A stretch of DNA of 64,000 nucleotides. Source: Ruminococcus sp. (GTDB lineage: Bacteria > Bacillota > Clostridia > Oscillospirales > Acutalibacteraceae). Position numbers and translations under genes: made by a program. The DNA lies in assembly GCA_017403985.1 (NCBI GenBank), contig JAFRDE010000014.1:1-64000 (forward strand), read 5' to 3'. Shown here in pieces: positions 39,974 to 49,841 of this stretch (position 1 is its first letter; each line of letters opens with the position of its first letter). The notes under the pieces were generated by a model that saw nothing but the letters and a program-made list of their open reading frames with translations, did not search any database and was not told where the DNA came from.

Positions 39974-42032
39974 GATCGAGATATTAGCGCCTGCCGGAGG
40001 CATGGACAGCGTGATCGCCGCCGTTCACAGCGGCGCAGATGCGGTGTATATCGGCGCGAAGGCGTTTTCCGCCCGCGCGTCGGCGCACAACTTTGACGAC
40101 GACGAGCTCAGAGAATGTGTAAGATACTGTCACCAAAGAGGCGTGGATGTGCATCTGGCGCTGAACACGCTGATCTTCGACGATGAGATGCAGGACGCGC
40201 TGGAGCTGGTAAAGACCGCCGCAAAAGCGGATATCGACGCGCTGATCATCCAGGATTTAGGCTTGGTGTCTTTAATAAAAAAGACGGTTCCCGACCTGCC
40301 GCTCCATGCGTCGACACAGCTGACGGTCCACACGCCGTACGGCGCGAGGGCGCTGTATGAAATGGGTTTTGAGCGAGTCGTCCTTTCTCGAGAACTCTCT
40401 TTAGAGGAAATAAAAAAGATTCACGAATCCTGTCCCGAGGTCGAGCTGGAGGTATTCGTCCACGGCGCGCTGTGTATGTGCGTGTCGGGTCAATGCTTCT
40501 TTTCGGCGATGCTCGGCGGCCGTTCCGCAAACCGCGGGATGTGCGCCCAGCCTTGCAGACTGCCGATGCGATACGGCGAAAACGACCACGCGCTGAGCCT
40601 GAAGGACAACGGCTCGCTGCATTATCTCAGAGAACTGCAGGAGCTTGGGATCGCAAGCGCAAAGATCGAGGGACGCATGAAGCGCCCCGAATATGTCGCG
40701 GCGGCAACCATAGCCGCGCGGGAGGCGCGCGACCTCGGCTTTATCACCGATCAGACGGCGGATAGACTGCGATCCGTTTTTTCCCGCACCGGCTTCACCG
40801 ACGGTTACCTCAGAGGAGAGATCGGAGGGGAGATGTTCGGTTTCCGACAGAAAAGCGACGTCGTGTCCGCTGACGGCAAATTACTCAAAGAGATCAGAGT
40901 TCTGTACAAGGATGAATATAAAAGGATTCCCGTCCGATTCGATTTTCAGGCGCGGACAGGGGAGAAGATGCGGCTCACCGCGAGCGACGGCACGCATACC
41001 GTGACGGCGGAAAGCGACGAACCCGTCGAGCGGGCGGTCAACCTACCGCTGAGCGGGGAAAGAGCCGCGCAAAGCCTGAAAAAAACCGGCAACACGCCGT
41101 ATACCGTCGAAGAGATCACGACGGATATTGCGCCGGATGCGGCGGCGTCCGCTTCCGCGATCAACGCGCTGAGAAGAAAAGCGCTGGAGGAGCTTAACCT
41201 GCGGCGCGAAAAATGTCACAATTACAAGATCAATGATATCGATATCGCCGATGAGCTGTGCGATGAAACGCGTACGGAGGATCGCCGGAGGGCGATCGTA
41301 AGAACGCTCGATTTTCCCGACAGTTTTCGGGAATTTGACGTGATATTTGTCGACGTATTCGGTCTTGACGATCACGAAAGGCTGAAAGAATCACAGAAAG
41401 ACGGCTTCCATATAGGCGTTGAGGCGCCGCGCGTGACCTTCGGGAATGAAGAAGAGGTTTTCGGCAGGCTGAAAGCGCTGAGAGAGCTCGGCGTACAGGA
41501 CCTGATGGCGCATAACATCGCCGCCGTCTATATGGGAAAGATGCTCGGCTATACCGTGCACGCGGGCTTCGGGATGAATATCGCGAACTCGTATACGCTG
41601 AAATGGGCGAAGGAATACGGGATCGCAAGCGCACAGGTCAGCGTGGAAGCGGATCTCGGGCATATCGAGAGGATGCGTAAGTGTATCCCGGTCGGGATCA
41701 TCCGCTACGGATACCTCCCGCTGATGATCACGCGCAGCGCTCCCGCGGGAGAATCCTGCAAAAGCAAAGGATATTTGCAGGACAGGAAGAACGAGAGGTT
41801 CCCGGTTGTACGACGTGAGGGGTACAGTGAGATATACAACTGCGTGCCGCTTTTAATGCCGCAGAAGGATTATCCGCTCTCGGGCGAGGTCATGAGCGAT
41901 TTCCTCTTTACTGTGGAAAACTCTGTGGATAACATGGAAAACATCATGCGAAAAATACGGAAAAATCAAGATTTTGAACGCATGACCCACGGTTTGTATC
42001 TCAGGGGCGTTAAAAAATTCACAATCTATTAA
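39963..42032 (+). CDS. U32-family peptidase-like protein (RNA hydroxylation type)
   Basis: A 689-residue U32-family protein starting MRNKIEILAPAGGMDSVIAA, with the conserved Cys block SGQCFFSAMLGGRSANRGMC followed by AQPCR. Family members RlhA and TrhP/YrrN-O hydroxylate cytidine in 23S rRNA or uridine in tRNA, using prephenate-dependent chemistry; the size with a C-terminal region resembles the RlhA/DUF3656 branch. True proteolysis is unproven. I chose ATG 39963; a TTG 9 bases earlier is possible. It overlaps zapA, so the two are coupled, an association common in Clostridia. Confidence 0.85.
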   Translation: MRNKIEILAPAGGMDSVIAAVHSGADAVYIGAKAFSARASAHNFDDDELRECVRYCHQRGVDVHLALNTLIFDDEMQDALELVKTAAKADIDALIIQDLGLVSLIKKTVPDLPLHASTQLTVHTPYGARALYEMGFERVVLSRELSLEEIKKIHESCPEVELEVFVHGALCMCVSGQCFFSAMLGGRSANRGMCAQPCRLPMRYGENDHALSLKDNGSLHYLRELQELGIASAKIEGRMKRPEYVAAATIAAREARDLGFITDQTADRLRSVFSRTGFTDGYLRGEIGGEMFGFRQKSDVVSADGKLLKEIRVLYKDEYKRIPVRFDFQARTGEKMRLTASDGTHTVTAESDEPVERAVNLPLSGERAAQSLKKTGNTPYTVEEITTDIAPDAAASASAINALRRKALEELNLRREKCHNYKINDIDIADELCDETRTEDRRRAIVRTLDFPDSFREFDVIFVDVFGLDDHERLKESQKDGFHIGVEAPRVTFGNEEEVFGRLKALRELGVQDLMAHNIAAVYMGKMLGYTVHAGFGMNIANSYTLKWAKEYGIASAQVSVEADLGHIERMRKCIPVGIIRYGYLPLMITRSAPAGESCKSKGYLQDRKNERFPVVRREGYSEIYNCVPLLMPQKDYPLSGEVMSDFLFTVENSVDNMENIMRKIRKNQDFERMTHGLYLRGVKKFTIY

Positions 42033-42180
42033 AGAATTATTTAAAAGAAATTTGTTATTTTTCTTTATGATAATAATAGGAAAATCTGACCGAAAAGGAA
42101 GAAAACGATAAGAGAAAGATTTGCAGGAAAGAAAAAATTTTTGCAGGATTATCGTTTGAGAATGAAATGAAAGGGACACT

Positions 42181-42624
42181 ATGAGTGTACTGAAAATCAA
42201 AAAGTTGAAAGAAAACGCGAAAATCCCGATGCGCGCGACAGAAGGCTCGGCAGGGATGGACCTGTACGCCTGTATCGGCGAGCCGGTGCTGATCGCGCCG
42301 CATGAGATACAATTGATCCCGACGGGGATCGCGATCGCGCTGGAAAGCCCGGATTATGTCGCGTACATCTACGCGCGGTCGGGACTCGCGATCAAGTACG
42401 GGATCGCGCCCGCGAACTGCGTCGGCGTGATCGACAGCGACTATCGCGGCGAGGTGTGCGTCGGGCTGGTCAATCAAACGGAGAAAGCCTTCACCGTGAA
42501 TCCCGGAGAACGGATCGCGCAGATGGTGATCTCGCCGGTGATCCTGCCCGTGATCGAAGAAGTCGACGAGCTCGACGAGACCGACAGAGGCGCGGGAGGA
42601 TTCGGTTCGACGGGAAGGAAATAG
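42181..42624 (+). CDS. dut: Deoxyuridine 5'-triphosphate nucleotidohydrolase
   Basis: Hydrolyses dUTP to dUMP, keeping uracil out of DNA and feeding dTMP synthesis. The 147-residue trimeric-type dUTPase shows motif 1 AGMDLYA, motif 2 YARSGLAIKYG, motif 3 GVIDSDYRGEV, motif 4 GERIAQMVI and motif 5 RGAGGFGSTG. AAAGGG precedes the ATG. The 148-base AT-rich gap upstream may hold its promoter. Confidence 0.96.
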   Translation: MSVLKIKKLKENAKIPMRATEGSAGMDLYACIGEPVLIAPHEIQLIPTGIAIALESPDYVAYIYARSGLAIKYGIAPANCVGVIDSDYRGEVCVGLVNQTEKAFTVNPGERIAQMVISPVILPVIEEVDELDETDRGAGGFGSTGRK

Positions 42625-42629
42625 CGGTT

Positions 42630-42656
42630 AGTGACCGGTAGTCAATGGCCGGATAA
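42630..42656. repeat. Heptanucleotide array H9 (diverged)
   Basis: AGTGACC, GGTAGTC, AATGGCC, GGATAA; starts a few bases after the dut stop. Confidence 0.5.
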
Positions 42657-42728
42657 AAGCATAAATCATCATCAATATACCTACAATACTATAAGTTAGT
42701 TAAACTTTAAAACAACTATTTAATTACG

Positions 42729-42756
42729 GGTCACTGGTCACTTGCCACTGACCACT
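42729..42756. repeat. Heptanucleotide array H10
   Basis: GGTCACT, GGTCACT, TGCCACT, GACCACT, upstream of mreB; complementary in type to H11. Confidence 0.8.
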
Positions 42757-42804
42757 GAAAAAAGCAGAAATCAATTTGCGCCGCTCGGCGGAAAGGGGAA
42801 AGAT

Positions 42805-43800
42805 ATGGCAAAGGATATCGGAATCGACTTGGGTACAGCGAATACGCTGGTATTTATGAAAGGAAAGGGCATCGTCATGCGCGAGCCGTCGGTCGTTGCG
42901 GTGGACGTCAAGCGCGATATGGTGCTGGCGGTCGGTCATGAAGCGAAGGAAATGATCGGCAGGACGCCCGGCTCCATCGTGGCGATCCGTCCGCTGAAGG
43001 ACGGCGTTATCGCAGACTTTGAGATTACGGCGACGATGCTGAAATACTTTATCAAAAGCGTAGTGCGCAGCACGTTCTTCAGCAAGCCGCGCATCATCAT
43101 CTGCATCCCCTCGGGTGTGACCGAGGTCGAGCGCAACGCGGTCGAAGACGCGGCGCGTCAGGCAGGCGGCAAATATGTCGAGCTGATCGAGGAGCCGATG
43201 GCGGCGGCGATCGGCGCGGGTCTGCCCGTTGACTCTCCCATCGGCAGCATGGTCGTCGATATCGGCGGCGGTACCAGCGAGGTCGGCATCGTGTCGCTGG
43301 GCGACATCGTGGCGTCCTGCTCGGTACGTATGGCAGGCGACAAGTTCGACGAAGCGATCGTGACATATATCAAGAAGAAGTATAACCTGCTGATCGGCGA
43401 GAGGACCGCCGAGGATATCAAGATCACCATCGGCTCCGCATACCCGTATGAGGGAGAGGGCGCGATGATGGTCAAGGGCAGAAACCTCGTAGACGGTCTG
43501 CCGAAGAATATCCGCATCACGGCGGAGGAAGTGCGCGAAGCGCTGAAGGATCCGCTGATGATGATCGTGGACGCGATCCTGAATACGCTGGAAAAGACCC
43601 CGCCCGAGCTGTCGGCGGACATCATCGACAACGGCATCATGCTGACCGGAGGCGGCGCGCTGCTGAGAGGTCTCGACAAGCTGATCGAGGAAGAGACCGG
43701 TATGCCGGTGAAGATCGCCGAAAGACCGCTGGACTGCGTCGTGGACGGCGCGGGTATGCGGCTGGATCCCAATTTCAGGGCGAGTAAAAGAGCGAAGTAA
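42805..43800 (+). CDS. mreB: Rod-shape determining protein MreB
   Basis: Actin-like filament protein that guides sidewall synthesis. The 331 residues begin [20 protein letters not shown] (phosphate 1), with [17 protein letters not shown] (phosphate 2), [14 protein letters not shown] (connect) and ILTGGGAL-type [11 protein letters not shown] (adenosine). GAAAGGGGAAAG precedes ATG 42805; open frame above it is 7-bp repeat sequence. First gene of the mreBCD-PBP2 cluster, with 7-bp arrays on both sides. Confidence 0.97.
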   Translation: MAKDIGIDLGTANTLVFMKGKGIVMREPSVVAVDVKRDMVLAVGHEAKEMIGRTPGSIVAIRPLKDGVIADFEITATMLKYFIKSVVRSTFFSKPRIIICIPSGVTEVERNAVEDAARQAGGKYVELIEEPMAAAIGAGLPVDSPIGSMVVDIGGGTSEVGIVSLGDIVASCSVRMAGDKFDEAIVTYIKKKYNLLIGERTAEDIKITIGSAYPYEGEGAMMVKGRNLVDGLPKNIRITAEEVREALKDPLMMIVDAILNTLEKTPPELSADIIDNGIMLTGGGALLRGLDKLIEEETGMPVKIAERPLDCVVDGAGMRLDPNFRASKRAK

Positions 43801-43806
43801 GAATTT

Positions 43807-43834
43807 AGTGACCAGTGGCAAGTGACCAGTGACA
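43807..43834. repeat. Heptanucleotide array H11
   Basis: AGTGACC, AGTGGCA, AGTGACC, AGTGACA, 6 bases after the mreB stop. Confidence 0.85.
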
Positions 43835-43906
43835 AGAAAATGGTTTTTGCGTGCTTGCTAAGAATATGGTCTGTATTTTGAAAAAGAAAGCGTTAAAATA
43901 TAATTA

Positions 43907-43934
43907 ACTGATCACTGACCACTGGTCACTGGTC
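43907..43934. repeat. Heptanucleotide array H12
   Basis: ACTGATC, ACTGACC, ACTGGTC, ACTGGTC, directly before mreC; inverted relative to H11, so H11 and H12 can pair. Confidence 0.85.
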
Positions 43935-43946
43935 ACTAAAAGAAAG

Positions 43947-44795
43947 ATGAAAGATTTTTTTCAATCCACAAAAGTAAAAGTATTTTTATCGGTGCTGCTG
44001 GTATTGATCATGCTGTCGGTGTTTACGCGGAACGTGGAGAACAACATCATTTCCACAACGCTGAATGCCATCACATTCGGGCTGTCCAAGGTGACCGCCG
44101 CGGCGACAGAGGATCATTCTCCCAAAAAAAGCTATGACGAGCTGAAAACGGAGAACGACGCGCTCGCACAGGCGAATCGCGAGCTCAGGGCGAAGCTGGT
44201 CGATTACTACAATGTAAAAGAAGAAAATACCCGCCTGTGGCAGTTTTACGGCATCAAAAAGGAGCACGAGGACTATTCGCTGATCCCCGCGACCGTACTC
44301 AGGCGCGATACCAACGACGAGTTCGGCTCCTTTACCATTGATAAAGGAACCGCTTCATCCGTGAACGTCGGCGCGCCTGTCATCGGCGAAAGCGGACTGA
44401 TCGGCTGGATATCCGAAGCGGACGCCTATACCGCGAAGGTCGTCACCATCCTGTCCCCGCAGACCAGCATCGGCGCGGTGGACAACGCGACGGGAGACAC
44501 GGGCATCATCACCGGCTCGGCAAAATTCGCCGACGAGAACCGCACGACTTTCACGAAGCTGAATTCCGAGAACAAGGTAGAGGAGGGCGACATCATCACC
44601 TCCTCGGGCGCGTCGGGTATCTATCCCAAGGGGATGGCGCTTGGCGAGGTCATCGAGATCGGCTACGATACATACGATACCTCGTATTATGCCGTGATCG
44701 AGCCGTACGACGATATCAGCAAGATCCTCGACGTCGCTGTCGTCACCGATTTTGACGGTCAGGGCGAGATTTTGAAGAAAGAGAGCGATGAATGA
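43947..44795 (+). CDS. mreC: Cell shape protein MreC
   Basis: Bitopic membrane scaffold linking MreB to PBP2. The 282 residues have an N-terminal cytoplasmic tip, one membrane segment (about 11-28, VFLSVLLVLIMLSVF), a coiled-coil (DELKTENDALAQANRELRAK, about 52-85) and the beta-rich C-terminal domain with GAPVIGESGLIGWI and GDIITSSGASGIYPKGMALG. Only a weak AAAGAAAG precedes ATG 43947; array H12 fills the space upstream. Its stop overlaps mreD by 4 bases. Confidence 0.95.
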   Translation: MKDFFQSTKVKVFLSVLLVLIMLSVFTRNVENNIISTTLNAITFGLSKVTAAATEDHSPKKSYDELKTENDALAQANRELRAKLVDYYNVKEENTRLWQFYGIKKEHEDYSLIPATVLRRDTNDEFGSFTIDKGTASSVNVGAPVIGESGLIGWISEADAYTAKVVTILSPQTSIGAVDNATGDTGIITGSAKFADENRTTFTKLNSENKVEEGDIITSSGASGIYPKGMALGEVIEIGYDTYDTSYYAVIEPYDDISKILDVAVVTDFDGQGEILKKESDE

Positions 44796-45313
44796 TGTCG
44801 GATAAGGCTACCGCTTTCTTTCGGTACTTAGCATATGTGATCGAGTTGATCCTGATGTTTATGCTGTGCACGACGCCGGGGCTGATGCCCGAGCTTTTCG
44901 GCGCAAAGCCCGCGCTGCTGATCTGCGTCGCGCTGACGGCGGCGGTGTTCGAGCGCGAGATCCCCGCGATGATCATCGGCATGGTCGCGGGTATCTTGAC
45001 GGATATTGGCTACAGCAACAGCATCGGCGTGTTTACGATATCGCTGACGATCATCTGCTTTATCGTCGGCTACGCGGCGAATAACCTGATCGTCGCCAAA
45101 TTCCTCAACTATCTGCTGTACGCGGCGATAGCTGTAGGGATTTTGTTTATGCTGTACTTTTTAGTATGGTTCATCATCCCCGGGGTAGAGGATATGTGGC
45201 AGTATTTTACCGCGCATATCATATCGCGGGCGGTACAGACGTTTTTATATTCCATCCCGTTTTATTTTATCAATAAGTTTATTTACTCGAGGCTGAATAC
45301 GGAAATAGGGTAA
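44792..45313 (+). CDS. mreD: Rod-shape determining protein MreD
   Basis: A 173-residue hydrophobic protein with five or six membrane segments and a polar spot in GMVAGILTDIGYSNSIGVFT, typical of MreD. Starts at the ATGATG overlap with the mreC stop. It acts with MreC in the elongation complex. Confidence 0.9.
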   Translation: MMSDKATAFFRYLAYVIELILMFMLCTTPGLMPELFGAKPALLICVALTAAVFEREIPAMIIGMVAGILTDIGYSNSIGVFTISLTIICFIVGYAANNLIVAKFLNYLLYAAIAVGILFMLYFLVWFIIPGVEDMWQYFTAHIISRAVQTFLYSIPFYFINKFIYSRLNTEIG

Positions 45314-45399
45314 AGGCAAAGCCGCGTGATGATTGACTTCGTCAAGTGATGATGTTTTGCAGTGATGAGATAAATCGTTAAGGAAAGGAGGTCGCACGG

Positions 45400-47568
45400 A
45401 TGAAAAAGGACAAAAAGCCGTTGTTCAAGCTGCGTCGGGATACGGACAAGATCCTCAGCGCGAACAACCGCAGCATGCTGACGTCCAATAACGCGAACGC
45501 GGATGAAAAGAAGAAAGATTCGACAATGATCCGCATGATCATCTGTGTGGTTCTCCTGCTGGTGATCTTCGGCGGATTCGCTTTTCGGCTGTTCGACTGG
45601 CAGATCGTACACGGCGACGAGTACAAGGAGCTGTCGGCGGCTTCGACCGCGCACACGGTCCAGTCCGACGCGACGCGCGGCGAGATCCTCGACGTCAGCG
45701 GCAATCCGCTCGCGGTCAACGAGACCGCTTACAATATCGTCATCAACAAGGTCTATGCCTCCGAGGACAATGACCTCAACCTCATCATTATCAACCTTTT
45801 GAATACACTCAATGAGTGTGATGAGGACTATATCGACGAGCTGCCGATCTCGATACAGGACGGCGGGTTCGTCTTTGACGAGGGCAGCGAAGGCGACGTG
45901 GAGTATATCGAGTCGCCCGTGATGCTGAACAAGGAAGGTCTGACGGCGGACGAGATTATCGAGGGGCTCGCGAAGCGCTATCACGCCGACAACATCGAGG
46001 ATCCCTTCACCAGACGCTCGGTGGTATCCGTGCGCTATAATATGGAGAAAAAGGGCTTCTCGTACGAGCAGGTCTATGTGGTCGCCGCCGACGTTAGCAG
46101 CGATACGGTGGCGGTCGTTTCGGAGCGCAACCAGACGGTTCCCGCGGTAGAGATCCGCACCGTCAACGAGCGCGTGATCAAGAACGGCGAGCTGATCCCG
46201 CATATTCTCGGCGTCGTGGGCAAGCTCAACGAGGAAGAATACGAATCGCATAAGGATAAGGGCTACGGACTGGACGACGATATCGGAAAGTTCGGTATCG
46301 AAGCTGCGATGGAGGAATATCTGCGCGGCAAGGCAGGGGAGAAGACCATCATCTCGGACGCGGACGGCAACATCGTCGGCGAGGAGGAGACGGTCGAATC
46401 AAAGCCCGGAGATACCGTGTATCTGACGATCAACTCGAGGATCCAAGAGGTCGCCGCCTATACGATCGGCAAAAATATCCGCGAGGCGCAAAAGCTGGGT
46501 CTCGAGGACGTCAAGAACGCGCGCGCGTCCAACGCCAAGCAGCAGAGCAAGCTGGGCGAGGACTGTGTCGCGGGTGCGGCGGTGATGCTGGACGTCAGGG
46601 ACAATTCGGTGATCTGCGCCGCGTCGTATCCCAATTACGATATTTCGCGTTACTATGATCCCGATTATTCGGATTATCTGTTCGGCGACGAGGATATCCC
46701 GATGTTCAACCGCGCCTTTGAAGGCGCGTTCGCGCCGGGTTCGACCTTCAAGCCCTGCGTGGCGACCGCGGCGCTGCAGGAAAATATCATTTCACCCGGG
46801 ACAACCATCCACTGCAACGGTGTTTACGATTATTATAAGGATTATGTCGTCCACTGTCTGGGTCACCACGGCGATCAGGTGCTCGAAAGCGCGATGGCGC
46901 ATTCGTGCAACTGCTACTTTGCCGAAGTCGGCAGGCGCGTGGGCATCACGACGATGTATATGTACGCGGAAAAGCTGGGGCTGGGCTCCAAGACCGGTAT
47001 CGAGGTCTATGAGAGCACGGGCGTTCTGGCGGGCAGAGATTCGACGACATGGTACGAGGGCAACACCGTGCAGGCGGCGATCGGTCAGAGCGACAACGCC
47101 TTTACCCCGGTACAGCTCGCGACCTATGTCTCGACGATCGCCAATAACGGCGTGCGCTACCGCACCCATCTGGTACGCAAGATCGTCAACTATGAGCGCG
47201 ACGAGACCGTGCTGTACAACGATCCCGAAAAGCCGGAGACCGTCGCCGAAACAGGCGTATCGCAGGACAATATCGATCTGGTGAAGGAAGCGATGTACGC
47301 CGTGACGCAGACCGCCAATATGCGCGAGATGGCAGGACAGTATCCGATCAAGATGGGCTGTAAGACCGGTACCGCGGAGAACGCAGGTTCCGACCACAAT
47401 GTTTTCATCTGCTTCGCGCCGTACGACGATCCGGAAGTCGCGCTGTGCGTGCTGTTCGAGCACGGCGGCAGAAGCTACCTGCCTCAGCAGGCGGCGTGCG
47501 ATATCCTCGACGCGTATTTTTACGATAAAGACGTGGACGATATCAAGAAGGATCCGTGGAAGTTCTGA
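45400..47568 (+). CDS. mrdA: Class B penicillin-binding protein 2 (elongation transpeptidase)
   Basis: Cross-links sidewall peptidoglycan. The 722 residues have a short cytoplasmic end, a membrane anchor (about 43-63), the class B dimerisation domain, and the transpeptidase with STFK (Ser448), SCN (502-504) and KTGT (655-658). An acidic stretch and insertions make it longer than E. coli PBP2. AAAGGAGGT precedes the ATG. Its place after mreBCD supports PBP2 rather than the septal PBP. rodA is not in the window. Confidence 0.93.
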   Translation: MKKDKKPLFKLRRDTDKILSANNRSMLTSNNANADEKKKDSTMIRMIICVVLLLVIFGGFAFRLFDWQIVHGDEYKELSAASTAHTVQSDATRGEILDVSGNPLAVNETAYNIVINKVYASEDNDLNLIIINLLNTLNECDEDYIDELPISIQDGGFVFDEGSEGDVEYIESPVMLNKEGLTADEIIEGLAKRYHADNIEDPFTRRSVVSVRYNMEKKGFSYEQVYVVAADVSSDTVAVVSERNQTVPAVEIRTVNERVIKNGELIPHILGVVGKLNEEEYESHKDKGYGLDDDIGKFGIEAAMEEYLRGKAGEKTIISDADGNIVGEEETVESKPGDTVYLTINSRIQEVAAYTIGKNIREAQKLGLEDVKNARASNAKQQSKLGEDCVAGAAVMLDVRDNSVICAASYPNYDISRYYDPDYSDYLFGDEDIPMFNRAFEGAFAPGSTFKPCVATAALQENIISPGTTIHCNGVYDYYKDYVVHCLGHHGDQVLESAMAHSCNCYFAEVGRRVGITTMYMYAEKLGLGSKTGIEVYESTGVLAGRDSTTWYEGNTVQAAIGQSDNAFTPVQLATYVSTIANNGVRYRTHLVRKIVNYERDETVLYNDPEKPETVAETGVSQDNIDLVKEAMYAVTQTANMREMAGQYPIKMGCKTGTAENAGSDHNVFICFAPYDDPEVALCVLFEHGGRSYLPQQAACDILDAYFYDKDVDDIKKDPWKF

Positions 47569-47633
47569 TGATGGATAACGATTAAAGGAAAATTAGTATT
47601 GATAACCTTTTCAAGTATCAGGAGTGAGAAAAG

Positions 47634-48926
47634 TTGAAAAAAAAGTTCAAAAAACTGTTGGTGATCATTACGAAAAGAAATCGGTTGGAGCTGATTTTTT
47701 ACTTTATCATCGTTGTTATTCTGCTTTTCTATTTCGGATTTGAGAAAATCATCGATATCACGACTTTTTCTACCGTAGTGATCGTCACAACGCTCAGCTT
47801 TTTGATCGGTAAGATCGGAAACCGGCTGTATAATAGAGTTGAAGATACCGTAAAGCTCACTGATGATTATGACGGTCTGGTCAAGCGCTATTCCGCCGAA
47901 ACGATGATCACACATCAAAACGGAGATACAAACGAAGCCGTTGTTTTTCCCGTGATAAAAACAGCCGATCTATATGATAAGACCGTAACGATCTGCGATG
48001 ATCCCGAGCATGAATACCAACTGCCGCAGCTTGTCGTCGCCTGTTTTGCGGAACTGATCGACGCCCATAAAACCTCGGAGATATATAATAACCCGAATAT
48101 CCGTGTCGACAAATGGTTTTCACAAGGAAATAATTTTGCGATCCAAACCGGCAGAACGACATATTTCAATTCGATGGTTACCAACAGAGCGATGGATTAT
48201 GCGATCCGAAAAAACCTGACGATCCGGGAACTGTTTGAATGCGGACCGTTTTTATGCCTGCCGGAACAATCCAAATTATCCAATCATCTCGGCTTTAACG
48301 GTTTTGTTGAATCCTCGGACGGATATATCGTTTTTATCGTCAGAGGCAGAAACGTATCGATAGCAAAAAACACGATCGGTACAAGCGTCGGAGCCAGCCT
48401 GAAAGTCAAATATGCTCTTGATGATAACAGAAAGCTTTCGGAAAAAGGGTTATATAACAGCATGGTCAGGGAGATTTACGACGAATTATCGATTGCGGCT
48501 GAAGATTGCATCAATGTATACGAAGATAAAAAGGTCAACATCATTTCAGCTTACAGAGATCTGGTGGAGGGCGGCAAACCGCAATTGCTGTTCTATGCAA
48601 AAACAAAAACGCCAAAAAAAGAGATCGAAAAGCATTTCTTTGAGATCAAGATCCGGAACAGCAAATATTTGAAGGATAAAAACAGCAGTATGCCGTTAGA
48701 TTTTGAAGCATACAAATTAAAATCGCCGCAGGAACAAAAAATGCTGTATGACGGAGATCGGATGATCTGGTTTTCGAAGGACGATTTACTGAGCGATCAA
48801 ACGGAGATCTATCCGGATAAAATGATAGTAAACGACAAAAAGTATGATATGGTTCCATCGGCGTCCGCCAGCGTTGTGATGCTGATCGATTGGTTGAAAA
48901 AAGAACAGTATGATAAAGGTAATTGA
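47634..48926 (+). CDS. Membrane-anchored Nudix-like protein of unknown function
   Basis: A 430-residue protein. Two hydrophobic segments are near the N-terminus (about 19-36 and 45-62), then a large cytoplasmic region. TSVGASLKVKYAL and MVREIYDELSI (R279-E280, E284) match the second half of a Nudix box (REUxEExGU), but the upstream Gly and Glu are off register, so the box is degenerate and hydrolysis is uncertain. The start is TTG 47634 with AGGAG 9 bases upstream. Base composition differs from its neighbours: sampled lines gave about 30-48% GC against 62% in a gyrA line. It overlaps the next gene by 17 bases. The pair breaks up the mre/PBP2-min-mgsA order. Function unknown. Confidence 0.7.
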   Translation: MKKKFKKLLVIITKRNRLELIFYFIIVVILLFYFGFEKIIDITTFSTVVIVTTLSFLIGKIGNRLYNRVEDTVKLTDDYDGLVKRYSAETMITHQNGDTNEAVVFPVIKTADLYDKTVTICDDPEHEYQLPQLVVACFAELIDAHKTSEIYNNPNIRVDKWFSQGNNFAIQTGRTTYFNSMVTNRAMDYAIRKNLTIRELFECGPFLCLPEQSKLSNHLGFNGFVESSDGYIVFIVRGRNVSIAKNTIGTSVGASLKVKYALDDNRKLSEKGLYNSMVREIYDELSIAAEDCINVYEDKKVNIISAYRDLVEGGKPQLLFYAKTKTPKKEIEKHFFEIKIRNSKYLKDKNSSMPLDFEAYKLKSPQEQKMLYDGDRMIWFSKDDLLSDQTEIYPDKMIVNDKKYDMVPSASASVVMLIDWLKKEQYDKGN

Positions 48927-49722
48927 ACAGTACCTGTGCTCAAAGACAGGAGACGACAGCAAAAACGAAGACTTGATATTTGTCAGTGATGATTTTTGTG
49001 TGTTGTTGGACGGCACGACTTCAAAAACAAAAGCATTGTTTCACGGAAAGACTGCCGGTCAGCTGACGATAAAGATCATCGAGGAGCTTTTTCGAAGCCG
49101 TCGAATCACACCCGAAACCGACCCGCAGGAAGCGGTTGAACTGATCCAAAAGGAGTTGAAAGACTTTTCGCGGGCGAACGATCTGGAAAGCAAAGAGATC
49201 TGCCTTTGCGCGTCCGGATTGATCTATCATGCGGCAAAACGCCGGATATGGTCCGTCGGGGATTGTCAGTTTTTGGTAAACGGCGTTTTGTACAGCAAGC
49301 CGAAACGGATCGACGCGCTGCTGGGAGAGATTCGATCCGTCATGATAAGATGCCTGCTTCACAGCGGGTACAGTGAAGCCGATCTGCTTCATGAGGATCG
49401 GGCGCGCGGTATGATCATCGATCTCCTGAAAAAGCAGCGCTTTCTTGAAAACACGGACGATCCGTATGGATATGCCGTTTTCTCATGCCGAGGCGGCGTG
49501 CCCGAGGTCAGTATAACCGACGTTTCGTGCGGCGATGAGATCGTATTCGCTTCCGACGGATATCCTGAACTGTGCCGCTCGTTGGCGGAAAGCGAAGCAA
49601 AGCTGAAGGAGCTGACAGAAAAGGATCCGCTGATGTATCGGTATACGCATATGACCAAAGGCGTAACGGACGGAAATGTCAGCTATGACGACAGGAGTTA
49701 TATCCGATTTATCGCAGGATAA
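48910..49722 (+). CDS. PP2C-like protein phosphatase partner of the Nudix-like gene
   Basis: A 270-residue cytoplasmic protein with the PP2C metal-site pattern in order: Glu20-Asp21, Asp34-Gly35 in VLLDGTT, Gly117-Asp118 in WSVGDCQF, Asp216-Gly217 in FASDGYPEL and Asp260-Asp261 in SYDDRSY. This suggests a metal-dependent phosphatase, possibly active. The ATG lies inside the 3' end of the Nudix-like gene (17-base overlap) with only a weak ribosome site, so translation is probably coupled. A strong terminator follows. No kinase is adjacent; the substrate may be the partner protein or a nucleotide-responsive target (inference). Confidence 0.75.
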   Translation: MIKVIEQYLCSKTGDDSKNEDLIFVSDDFCVLLDGTTSKTKALFHGKTAGQLTIKIIEELFRSRRITPETDPQEAVELIQKELKDFSRANDLESKEICLCASGLIYHAAKRRIWSVGDCQFLVNGVLYSKPKRIDALLGEIRSVMIRCLLHSGYSEADLLHEDRARGMIIDLLKKQRFLENTDDPYGYAVFSCRGGVPEVSITDVSCGDEIVFASDGYPELCRSLAESEAKLKELTEKDPLMYRYTHMTKGVTDGNVSYDDRSYIRFIAG

Positions 49723-49841
49723 AGATCGAACTGAAAAAAGCAGTATTTGCCAAATTAAAAACTGTGCAAGTGCAAAAGAAAAATCGGTCGGATCCGAATG
49801 GATTTATTGAATATAACCAATTTTCAGATTCATAATTCTAC

